Assembly: GCA_016800925.1 (NCBI GenBank)
Contig: JABCPU010000038.1
Span: forward strand, 62,001 to 126,000
From: Suillus spraguei
Taxonomy: Eukaryota > Basidiomycota > Agaricomycetes > Boletales > Suillaceae
Length of the DNA stretch: 64,000 nucleotides
Reading direction: 5' to 3'
Shown in pieces: positions 54,474 through 64,000 of the stretch. The first letter of the stretch is position 1; the number at the start of each line of letters is the position of its first letter. Both the position numbers and the translations under genes were made by a program. A model generated the notes under the pieces. The model saw only the letters and a list, made by a program, of their open reading frames with translations, was not told the DNA's origin and did not search any database.

Positions 54474-56409
54474 GTTTGAATTGATAAATGCTTGCAGTGA
54501 TTAGATCCGGTGTTGTTGTCGGTGACGATGAGTATGTAGAAAAAAGTCAAGGGCAAGACAAGATCGTGGACGCGAATCAAAGTCGCGACAGATTAAAGGT
54601 TCTCATGCACGTGATCGCGTCACTCTAAATGTGGACTCCGACCACAACCATCCACATCCCCGTCGCTAAAGCGGTAAAGCTTTCAAGCGTGTCATTAAAG
54701 TGCTATGCTCATGGACACGTAACCCAAATATTTTGTGGTCTTCTAGCCCTCGATTTCTTTAAACGCTCGATCTTCTGTTGTACTCGAGGAAAGAACAGCA
54801 GGCTTCATCAAACGCTTTGGCCTTTACTCAGTATGTCGGACGTACGTGTCTGTTTTGGAAAATGTTTATAAGTAACGTACATCGTTTCTATTCTCTTGAC
54901 ATGTTGTCAACTGGCTAAGCTAGGAGGCTGAGGCTAGCGTCTGCCTAATATGGCAGGATAAAAACAGCGGTATGAAAATCATCGTCCCTAACATGTTCTT
55001 CCATTGTGGGCTCAGTACATAGATTGCCTTCGATAACAAGAATGAATGCTACGTCGTCAACTGACACATGAGCCTGAGGGTCATGATGTCAACATCGGAT
55101 CTATATTCCGGACAGCCAACAAATGATGGACGGATCTCGGAATAAAACCACTTGACAGTAGGGTCAGATCAAGGACGTGCAGGGTGAAGTCCGTGAGGAG
55201 GATACGCATGTGGTTATGGTATCAAGGAATGGTTGATGAGTTGGTGCTGGTGGTGAAGACGATCATGTTCCAGACCCTGGAGCTGAAGGTTGAGGTCTTG
55301 GGGATTGTGAAAATATTAATATTTCTATCTTTGCGAATGCGGCTGGCGAGTAGGGAAAGTGATTTGACAGTCAGGACTCATCATATGAACATGGACGCGT
55401 GTTACTTGCAATTAAACTCGACTGGTAACTGGTGGACTGATACAGAGAGATTGGGTTCAGCACGACGGTATTGCTCAACTCGTACCCTGACTTGGTCGCA
55501 GTTATACGTGATTGCACAGTCTGCTGATACGGATCCCAAAACTTCGAAGATGTCAGGACAAGGCACTATGCGGGGACCTGAGTTGTTCAGCGCATAGTTT
55601 GGCCCAAAACGGATATAGTCAATTTTAATCTGATTAATCCGGGCCCAGATTTAGAGTCAGAAAATACTATTTTGCAAATTCATCCTAGCGGCACGAGATC
55701 TTTTTTATTTAATTCTATTTTATTCCGCAGTAATTGAGTCTACGTATAAATCACAATAACCGAGGCAGAGCGCTCATAAAGCGACAGATAGATATGTGCT
55801 CGCGCGCGGGTACTAGAACTTGTTTCGTATGGATCTCCACCTGGCGTTGGTAACTTGGCCTTCCGTCATTTACGATATTCAAAGTTTCTGTTCAACATTT
55901 ATGTGTAAAAGTCAGGGATCTCGCCCACTCCAGGGTAGCCCTTAAGTTATCTACAAGCAGTGACGGTCTTCGAAGTACATTCCAAACCTTGTGTCGTTCG
56001 TATTCTTAGCCCTCACTAGCCCAATTTCCCGAATCTTGACTCTTTTCATAGAACATATCACATATAGTTCGTGAATATAATTTACTACACTAATATTAGC
56101 GCCGCGCGTCGTAAGGTTTAGGGTACAAGTCCAGGTTTAGCGACGCTTAGGCTCAAAAGTCGAACTTTTAGAATTGAGCGGCCCCTCCTCCGTAAAGTAG
56201 CCCTGGAGTCGTACATTTCCTGGGCATTCTCATTTACGTTGAGCACTTTGGCTAATCAAGGCAGGAATGGACATCCCCTCGATTTCTTTGTGGTAATCCA
56301 AATACCAGATGGGTACCGTGCTGTAACTAGTACAACTGGGCGCCATCATGATCGTCATATATCTACCAAGTTCGCCTCTCAGGCTTATCTACAGCCATTC
56401 TCTAACAAT
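54474..56409. other. Intergenic, no gene recognised
   Basis: The longest frame is 55184-55597 (+, 137 codons) and has no family features, intron pattern or strong start context. The 5' side of the nuclear gene (54474-54620) should hold its promoter. Confidence 0.4.
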
Positions 56410-58129
56410 ATGACCATAGTATCAAATGATCCTATTTGGTGGTCGACCATCAATTCATATCATATTGCAAGCTATTTTGTAGGTTCGTGGAGAGCAATCG
56501 AGTGTTGAAGCTAATCTAACCTTGATGGCGGTTCCAAGTCGCCGCCTTTGTTGGTCTACTGTATGATTGGGGTGAGCATGGTAAAATCAGGGAACTGCTG
56601 ATAGCTTACAAGCATCTGCAGCACTTATATTCGGACAAGAGGTATGTTGATGCTATGAATGGAGCAGCCATTTCGCTAAGAATGGTTTTATAGGTCGAAT
56701 TGGTCTGGGTAAGTAGAGTCTCATGTCAGAGGAATACATAAAAACACACTTAATTTCAGAGGCAACGCTGGTCCCTAATGACAGTGTTGTATCTTGGTGT
56801 ATGTAGCTTATTTTTGCGGTTGTAATATTGTGCTGACTTGAAGTATCCCAGGTGCGCTACCTTGGAATCTTACATACTGCGTGTGTTCGAAAGGCTAAAT
56901 AATATATTTTGTGCTAATCGTCCATCTCTCATAACCAGTATGAACATGCTGCGTATGTCTCCTTAGTACATTCGCTGTCTTTGCTTCTTCTGACCAATGG
57001 AATACAGGCAATTTTCCGACCATCTTTCTGACAGATACAGTGAGTATGCCGCACAGATGGCTGTTATCCTCCTCTAATTAACAGTGATGCACTCCAGGAG
57101 TGAGTATGATTCTTTACTAAATTTTAGTTCACTAACGACTACCGCACTATACTGCATAGATGTGAGTCTGTTTGGAGTGTGCTACCCGAGGCTGGTCACT
57201 GACTGGATTGGTCAGGTTGGATTCTGTTCGTCCTATGGATTTGGACGTATTTTGTGGTATCTGTGATGCTATGGGGTGAGCTTGGCACTTGCGAAAACTC
57301 AGTGATATTGACTTGACTGAAATATACTACAAGTCATCCTCATTGCTCGATTACATGCCATGTATCAACAGTCTAGAAGGATACTGATATTTCTCATTGT
57401 CCCCTTCCTGGCTATTAACATCTTTAATGGAGTGGAAGTCATAATCACAACGATGAATGATCCAGGGGGTACACTTCATTTCGGATGACAAAAAATGTAC
57501 ATGGGGCTGATTGAGGATACCAGAGGAACTCATTCTCTCCGGCACACATGTGTGCTCGATTAACTATCCCGAAAATATCTTACTTCTGGATTCTATTGCC
57601 TGGATATTCGGGACTATGTGGGAGGTCTTCGCACTGTGTCTCGCAGTCTGGATTACGGTAAAACACTTCCGTGAACTACGACAGCATTCGGCAGGAGGGA
57701 TTATTAGGGACTGTTTCACAGTGTTGATGAAAACTCACATGCTTTACTTTGCGAGGTGAGCTCATATCGTGATTATTGTTCCCTTTTTTCGCTAAAGGGT
57801 CGGGCATACCAGCTTTGTTGCCGTTTCATGCTTCACTTTCATTGTCCTGTTCTCTCGAACACTCTCAGTGGTATGTCAATCTTTCACTTGCCTCTGCATG
57901 CGACCACGGTTCATCCTTTCTATAGGATCAATATTCCCTATATTTCCAGATTTATATCGGCTTGCTTCAGTTTTTGGAGGTCGTGCAGATGTTTGTACTA
58001 GGACCCCGCCTAATCCTTGGCATTCGAGAATATCACGCTGAGCTCGTGGCCAATTCTGACGGAGCAGTCAGTATGGCCTCAATCGCTTTCCAGGAGCGCG
58101 TGCATATATCGACTGGTCGTGGTGTATAA
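56410..58129 (+). pseudogene. DUF6533-type membrane protein, copy D, one frameshift
   Basis: Start MTIVSNDPIWWSTINSYHIASYF at 56410, followed by the GTTCGT donor. Exons read VAAFVGLLYDW, ASAALIFGQE, VELVW and RQRWSLMTVLYLG. The exon at about 57160-57275 has one extra base near 57206 relative to copy F (ACTGGATTGG versus ACTGATTCG). This destroys a membrane helix (GWILFVLWIWTYFVV would be read after correction). Downstream exons are intact: WIFGTMWEVFALCLAVWITVKHFREL, LMKTHMLYFAR, and the last exon QMFVLGPRLILGIREYHAELVANSD to the TAA at 58127-58129. It is convergent with copy F. Confidence 0.7.
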
Positions 58130-58539
58130 CACAGTAAATGCTCGATAGAGCTGACGGTCGTCTAGTGCTTCCCAGCGTAACAGCGGAAGAATTCGCTTTT
58201 ATTTATTCCGGCTTTCGTCTTGGTATTGATTTAAGCTATGTAGTGTTCCGAACTATATTTCGGCGAGACATTGGTCTGGACAGTGTTTTAGTTGTAGTAT
58301 TTGCTTAAGCGATTTGCTATGGGTTCTGATAATGTTTAAACTGATATCATGGATATCTCTACCGTGCGCGCATCTCACTTGCTTGTGTCATGCAGCTCGC
58401 ACTCCTTATTTTTCGGTTTCTGGATCTCATCAATTTTTGTCTCTGCGTCTCCTTGGGGTGGGTTCAGATTGTGAAAATTCGAAATTATCCCTCTCATCTG
58501 GCTATTTGCTCCTCAAGCTCATTGACGACTCTGATATAT

Positions 58540-58810
58540 ATACTATGATTCACCGGTGCATCCATCTCATCACGTCATCACGTCATTACTTATGAACCAC
58601 GAAACTGGAGCCATCGCACATTCATTGACTTCGCATTCAAAAGTGTATAATCACGGCGCATTCACTCTCGCTCTTGTTCTTATATTACTCAGAGCCTCCG
58701 TTCCTTGCACTGTGTTTCGCAGCATGGATCATTATTAAATACTTGTGCGAACTGCGACAACACTCAACCTGGTTGAAAACCAGCATCTGGATAGCGTATC
58801 ATAGAGTCGA
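58540..58810 (+). pseudogene. DUF6533 fragment, copy E
   Basis: The region near 58680-58790 reads PFLALCFAAWIIIKYLCELRQHST, matching the central helix of the family. The other exons are missing. It lies between the converging copies D and F and is probably the remnant of a tandem duplicate. Confidence 0.6.
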
Positions 58811-58961
58811 GACGTTAAGTAAAATACTACGGCAAAAACATTGTCCAGATTTATATCTCCTTAAAGTTTACTTACTTTAAAATATCATATAACTTAGATC
58901 CATACCATCACGAAAGTGGGAATAGATAAAAATAATAATCTCCCCTACTCCTCGTAGAGCA

Positions 58962-60730
58962 CTAGACGTTAATTTCATCGAGCATTATACTACTGGCGGT
59001 TGATATATACACACGCTCTTGGAGAGCGATCGACGTCATGCCTGCCGCTGCGTCAGAATCGGCTACGAGCTTAGCGTGATATTCTCGGATGCTAAGGATC
59101 AGGCGGGGTCCTAGCACAAACAACTGCACGACCACCCAAATCTGAAGCAAGCCATAAGAAGTCTGAGTGTCCATGTTATATATATTCTATATTATGATGA
59201 ACTTCATATGCAGAGGAAGTGAAAGATTGACATACCGTTGAGGACGTTGGAGAAAATTTAATATTGTATTCGAAGCAAGAAACAGCGGCGACAAAGCTAC
59301 CGCGTTCAACACTTCAGTGAAAAGGGAACAATGATCACAATATGAGCTCACCTCGCAAAGTAAAGTACGTGAGTTTTGATTAACACCGTGAAACAGTCCT
59401 CGATGATCCCTCCTGCTGAGTGTTGTCGCAGTTCACGGAAGTGTTTTACCGCAATCCAGACTGCGAGACACAGTACGAGGACCTCCCACACAGTCCCGAG
59501 TATCCAGTTAATGGAACTCAGAAGTAGGATATCTTCCGCATAGTTGATCGTGCACTGATAGGTGCCGGAGAGAATGAGTTCCTCTGGTTTTCATCAATCA
59601 GCTCCATGTACGTTTTTTTAGTATCAACAATTAAGCATACCCCCTGAACCATGCATCGTTGCCGCTATGGTTGCCACTCCATTGAAAATGTTGACAACCA
59701 CAGATGGGACAACGAGAAATATTAGCATCTTTCTGGACCGTTGATACATGGCATATAACCGAGTAATGGTGATGACTTGAAGCATGTTTGAGTCAAGTCA
59801 ATATCACTGAGCTCTGAGTCGCAGGTGCCAAGCTCACCCCACAGCAGTAGAACAACCACAATATATATCCAAATACATACGACATATAGAATCCAACCTA
59901 ACGAATCAGTCAGCGACCAACCTTGTGTAGTATACACTCCAAGTAGACTCACATCTGTGGCAGCATAGTGTGGCAGTGATTACTGAACCAAAATTTCGTA
60001 AAGAGCCATACTCACTCCTACAGAGCACCGCGGTCAATTGAAAGGGAATCATAGGCATCTGTGCAGAAGACCCACTGTATCTGTCAGAGAGTTGGTCGGA
60101 AAACTGCCTGTATGCCGTTGGTCAGAAGGACAGACAATGAATAATGTACTAAGGAGACATACGCCGCATGTCCAGACTGATTATAAGAAATAGATGATTA
60201 GCACAATACCAATTATTTAGCCTTTCGAACATATGTACGCAGCATAAAAGATTCCAAGGTAGCGCACCTAGGTTGCCTTCAAGTCAACACAACATGGCAA
60301 CAGCAATAAACAAGCTACATACACTGAGATACAGAATTGTCATCAGGGACCAGGGTTGCCTCTGGAATCAAGTGTATTTTCATGTGTTCCTCTGAAACAA
60401 GACTCCACTCACCCAGACCAAATCGACCTATGGAACCATTCTTAGCGAGATGACTGCTCCGCGGTCATACCGTCATAGCACCAACATACCTCTCGTCCGA
60501 ATGTAAGTGCTAGAAATGATTGTAACCTATCGGTAATGCCTTGATACTATCATGCTCACACCAGTCATACAACAGTCCAACAAAGGCGGCAACTGTGAAC
60601 CGGAGTCAAGGTTAGATTGAGACTTCAACATCCGACTGCTCAGGCTCCTTCACGAACCTATAAGATAGCTGGAAATACGGTATGAATTGATGGACGGCCA
60701 CCAAATAGGATTGTTTGAGACTATGGTCAT
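58962..60730 (-). CDS. DUF6533-type seven-helix membrane protein, copy F
   Basis: Start MTIVSNNPIWWPSINSYRIS at 60730, with the same GTTCGT first donor as its sisters. Later exons give VYTTQGWSLTDSLGWILYVVC and IYIVVVLLLW (about 59840-59945), ELILSGTYQCTINYAEDIL, INWILGTVWEVLVLCLAVW with AVKHFREL, and IKTHVLYFAR (about 59357-59580). The last exon is VVVQLFVLGPRLILSIREYHAKLVADSD to SIMLDEINV, ending at 58962. The usual end (STSSGV and stop) is replaced by a slightly longer tail. I see no lesion, so together with copy C it may be functional. Function unknown. Confidence 0.7.
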
Positions 60731-62310
60731 ATTGATAGAGAATGCGGGTGCGGGTGAGAAGGGAGCGCCGATATCACCATCCAGTGCTTGGATCACGAAA
60801 ATTGTGGAAGCCAGGATCACCGCACTCTATTTATCAGCCTTCTTGTGCAGGACTTCGGAAACCTCAGAGACGCAAATACTTAAAAGACACACTGGGGTAA
60901 ATTAATGCTCAATGCCACCCTGCTGTCAGTTACAAGTGTCAAGTACTGTAGTCTAGTGCTTATGGGGACATGACGTGAGTTACTTTTGCAAGCACTTACA
61001 TAAGGTGAGCTAAATATATAACGTAAAATTTACCCACTTCCGTATCTTATAAGTATGCCATGGGCTTGTGCCGGGCGCGCGCCGCGCACTGATCTGCGGC
61101 CAGCTGCACACATGGTGATAACTATCATCACCATCTGCAGCTGACCTTCACTACAGTCTACAAAGCAACGAAACCTTCGTCGTACAAGACATTACAATGT
61201 TGTCAAAGGTACGTTGTATTCATCCGAGTCAGCAGATGCGGCAACCTGAGCCCCACTTAGTTTCTGCAGCCCTGGCACTTTGGCGAGTTCACCTTTTCTT
61301 CGTCTCCGTCGAAAAAAATGGTTTTTAAATCATATGATGATGATCCATCTGGGCACCGCCTGGGTCGTTGTATAAGACGGCAAGCTTTGTCGAAGGGCTG
61401 CATCACGCTCAGGTCTTTATGGTTAGATTAATTTTGCATCGCTTTCATTTCAAGGGGTGCATATTGGCAGCTGAATAGCATGGGTGAGCTACTCTCTCAA
61501 CTCGTTCTATTCTGATGACATGCCAACAGCCTTTGGTCCATATATGGGCCGCCACAATCAAGAGCCCCAGCATCCAGACGACGTCGCTGAGGCTCGAGTC
61601 TTGAATCAAATTTTACAAAATCAGCCTGTGCCATGTGAAAAACAACAAATCATTCCTCATGCGGTCATATCGCCCCGCCAGGGTCTCTCTCGCTCATAGT
61701 TAGTTTGCAACTTATGGTGGACGATAGGTTACGGTTCGATTTGCCGATTTGCCGCGACGTATTTTGAAGTCCGATCAATGTTTGTTTTAATTTCAAGTTG
61801 AATATAATTTTGTGTCACAAAAAGTCACGAGTGTGGTTACTACTACATATCGCCATTGCCAATCCCCGACCCCGGAGCTCCGTGTCTTGAGCTGCATAGT
61901 GATGAATTCCGGCTTCAAAGGTTTGTGCATAAGACATAAGTATCTTAGACGGGGGTCACACGGTATACAATCTCGCTGTCAGTTCGGTTACGAAAGGGAA
62001 GCAGCGTGAGCACGTTATTAACACTTCCTACAGACAAAGAATTGTGAAGCTCAGAGCCTGCAGGCCTTGCGATTTGACTGAGAACCTATCAATGTATGAA
62101 CCCCTTGAAGCTGCTCAGGAATACACGAAGAAACAACCAACAGAGGCTGAGTTTGAAGTTTGCGAGTCAGTTCATAGATATCCAAGGCAGTGTAACGACA
62201 ATGAAGCTTCACCGGCTACGCGATCTACTGCAATCAAGGTAGTGAGGGGACTCAGAGGAGGGGGTTTACACAGAGCACAATATAATTAGTTTCAAACGTG
62301 TCCGAAGGCA
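60731..62310. other. No gene recognised with confidence
   Basis: Frames at 61484-61699 and 62044-62289 (both +) lack known features. A GC-rich self-complementary patch (gggcgcgcgccgcgc) lies at about 61071. The region is not shared with other parts of the window. Confidence 0.4.
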
Positions 62311-62314
62311 CGAC

Positions 62315-63095
62315 TCGCCATGGAGTAAATATCAATGTTACATCAACATTTTGCACAGGGGTTAAGATGGACCTCTAAGGAAACCATCCATGAGTCAAGG
62401 TGTGTTCCGATAAAAAAAATGCTGTCATCAGCAGGTTTTGAACCTACACTGGAAAGAGAAACAGATTTTGATTCTGTTGTGGTAACCATCAGGCTAAGAC
62501 TAGTTACAACGAACTGCCAAAGAAACCATCATGGGTGAATATCAAGGTGTGTTCCGATAGAAAAAACCTTGTCGTCGGCAGGTTTCGAATCTGCACAGTC
62601 CAAGAGAAACAGATTTTGATTGTGTCGTGGCAACCACCAGGCTAACACCAGCTACGGTGAACTTTCAAAGAAAACGACCACGAGAGAACATCAAAGTGGG
62701 TTCTGATAGAAAAAACCTCGTCATCGGCAGGTTTTGAACCCGCACGGTTCAAGATGAACAGATTTTGATTCTGTTGTGGCAACCGCCTAGCTAAGACCAG
62801 TTACGATGAACTTCTGAAGAAGCCATCCATGAGTGAATGTCAAGGTGTGTTTCAATAGAAAAAAACCTTGTCGTCGCCAGGTTTCAAACCTGCACAGTCC
62901 AAGAGAAACAGATTTTGATTCTGTTGTGGCAACACCTGACTGAGACCAGTTGAGGTGAACTTCTGAAGAAACCGTCCATGAATGAATGTCAAAGTGCGTT
63001 CTGATAGAAAAAAACTGTAGTTCAGCAGGTTTCGAACCTGCGTAGTCCAAGAGAAACAGATTTCAATTCTGTTGTAGTAACCAGGCTAAAGTCTT
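62315..63095 (-). repeat. tRNA-like tandem array, copy 3 (five units plus a fragment)
   Basis: On the minus strand five units lie at about 63094-63011, 62961-62862, 62812-62711, 62662-62561 and 62513-62411, period about 150 bp, each ending in 6-8 T residues. The B box reads GCAGGTTCGAAACCTGC or close variants. Four units have the CAA-type loop ATCAAAA. The first (63058-63072) has ATTGAAA, which would read UGA. The tail (62390-62315) is shared with copy 2 and ends at the same place, GCCTTCGGA. Confidence 0.82.
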
Positions 63096-63790
63096 TAACT
63101 TTCACTTGACGACTCATCCGAAGTTGAAAGCCTATGGGGCCCCTGATTGACACTGCCCGCTAAGATAATTCTAATTCACCATCATTAGCAGCAAGTTCAA
63201 TGTGATTGACATTACCACTAAGTATACACGGAGTTTCTGTAAACCCAGAAAGAAATGAGCAGATACTAGAAAATGGGGACAGTGAAACACTGTCACCACC
63301 TTGAAGGCCAGACATGGAGGATTGGAGACGGGAGTCTCATCTTCCCACAAAACGGTGGTCACGCAGCAATGCAGTTCATCCCTAACATAACATCGAGACC
63401 TCACGCGACCTCGAACTCAACATCGGTAGTGAGAGCACGGCAATAAATCACTGAGGCCATGGGGATTTCAGCGAAACGCGAACTTGGGCCCAAATGGCTG
63501 AGCGAACGAGCAATCGAAGAAGACGAGAGAAGAATACCATTCAAGGACAAGAGCAACAGACGCAGGAAGACAATCGATTTGAATGATGTCCCATAAAACA
63601 CGATATAACCCACTCCCTTATGGTAGCGGGAATAAATCTACATGACACATTAGCACAGGGTGTTCGGAAACCAATGCAAGCACTTACCTTACTAGGAAGG
63701 TTCTGAGAAGTGGAAGCCTTGGAAGTAGAGCACGGTGGTCTGGCTTTCCATAGAGCAACAGTCTTCGTACGAATCTCTGCTCTCTTCTGC
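63096..63790 (-). repeat. Repeat module R, copy 3, gene-like part
   Basis: The most complete copy of R. On the minus strand an exon-like part reads CVQKRAEIRTKTVALWKARPP and ends TSQNLPS at a GTAAGTGC donor-like site (about 63690). The middle region matches 48.2-48.6 kb, and the final exon reads SGNVNHIELAANDGELEL (about 63170-63220). Both intron-like borders are kept. I do not recognise the protein. Confidence 0.7.
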
Positions 63791-64000
63791 ACACAACGGG
63801 GGCAACAAGGGTCAGTACAAATACGGACAGAGTTTGCAAGCCGTCGTGATAATATTGATCGTCGTAATGAGACCATACATGATTGTCATGCTGTCTCCAA
63901 GCCATATGGGATGCGGCAGAAGGAGAAAAGACAGTGGGAATATACTTCAGGCTAGACAGACCGGTCGAAATGTCTGTTAAGAATTATACCAACTGTCGAT
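63791..64000. other. Sequence upstream of module R copy 3
   Basis: Short frames only, cut by the window edge. It may be the 5' part of the source gene of module R, because the frame with the Cys-rich CCPRC motif begins here. Confidence 0.3.

Noticed and set aside
55184..55597. 137-codon plus-strand frame
   Set aside because: No family feature, no sister copy and no intron pattern; probably chance.
61071..61090. GC-rich palindrome as a possible regulatory element
   Set aside because: A single short self-complementary patch with no nearby gene start I can support.
62315..63095. CRISPR-like array
   Set aside because: The units are about 150 bp, tRNA-like from end to end, and have no variable spacers; the host is a eukaryote.

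Overview
This is a eukaryotic, intron-rich window, most likely from a filamentous basidiomycete (Agaricomycetes). Genes have many very short introns (about 45-70 bp, GTRNGY donor, CTRAY branch site, YAG acceptor). The host proteins belong to families I associate with Agaricomycetes: a DUF6533-type multi-pass membrane family, a sugar permease, a secreted pepsin-like protease and a GNAT-like protein. More than half of the 64 kb is transposable-element (TE) sequence.

Layout. 1-2059: right part of a Ty3/gypsy chromovirus on the minus strand. 2065-3430: 3' half of a hAT transposase and its subterminal repeats. About 4.2-9.35 kb: a PIF/Harbinger element with a transposase (+) and a Myb/SANT-like protein (-) tail to tail. 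It is broken by a solo LTR that itself holds a Tc1-like element, and by a second solo LTR. 10.5-12 kb: another solo LTR and a membrane-gene relic. 12.6-25.1 kb: the main host-gene island, with a sugar transporter, a DUF6533 pseudogene, an aspartic protease, a repeat module carrying tRNA-like units, and a GNAT-like gene. 25.3-45.5 kb: one decayed DIRS-like (tyrosine recombinase) retrotransposon stretched to about 20 kb by three insertions: a 7.1-kb TIR element (itself holding two solo LTRs), a 908-bp solo LTR, and an 8.1-kb chromovirus (itself holding a solo LTR of its own family). 46-64 kb: host-like genes again, namely a broken membrane-protein gene, a DUF6533 cluster (49.8-60.7 kb), a nuclear disordered protein with a SUMO-interaction-like motif, and two more copies of the tRNA-like module.

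Most notable signals. (1) A module present three times (23, 48 and 63 kb): an exon/intron-like segment followed by a tandem array of about 150-bp units. Each unit looks like a class-II (Leu-like) tRNA, with A-box-like and B-box sequences, a CAA anticodon-like loop and an oligo-T terminator. (2) A 50-bp minisatellite inside a 1457-bp solo LTR, in which two hairpin types with a covarying base pair alternate strictly. (3) A third ORF with a second zinc knuckle downstream of pol in the chromovirus, its ATG overlapping the end of pol. (4) Every premature stop I could place in the decayed elements is TGA, suggesting CpG or RIP-like C-to-T decay. (5) Target-site duplications let the nesting order be read base by base.

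Coordinates of multi-exon genes are approximate at exon level. Frames were read by eye, and no database search was possible.
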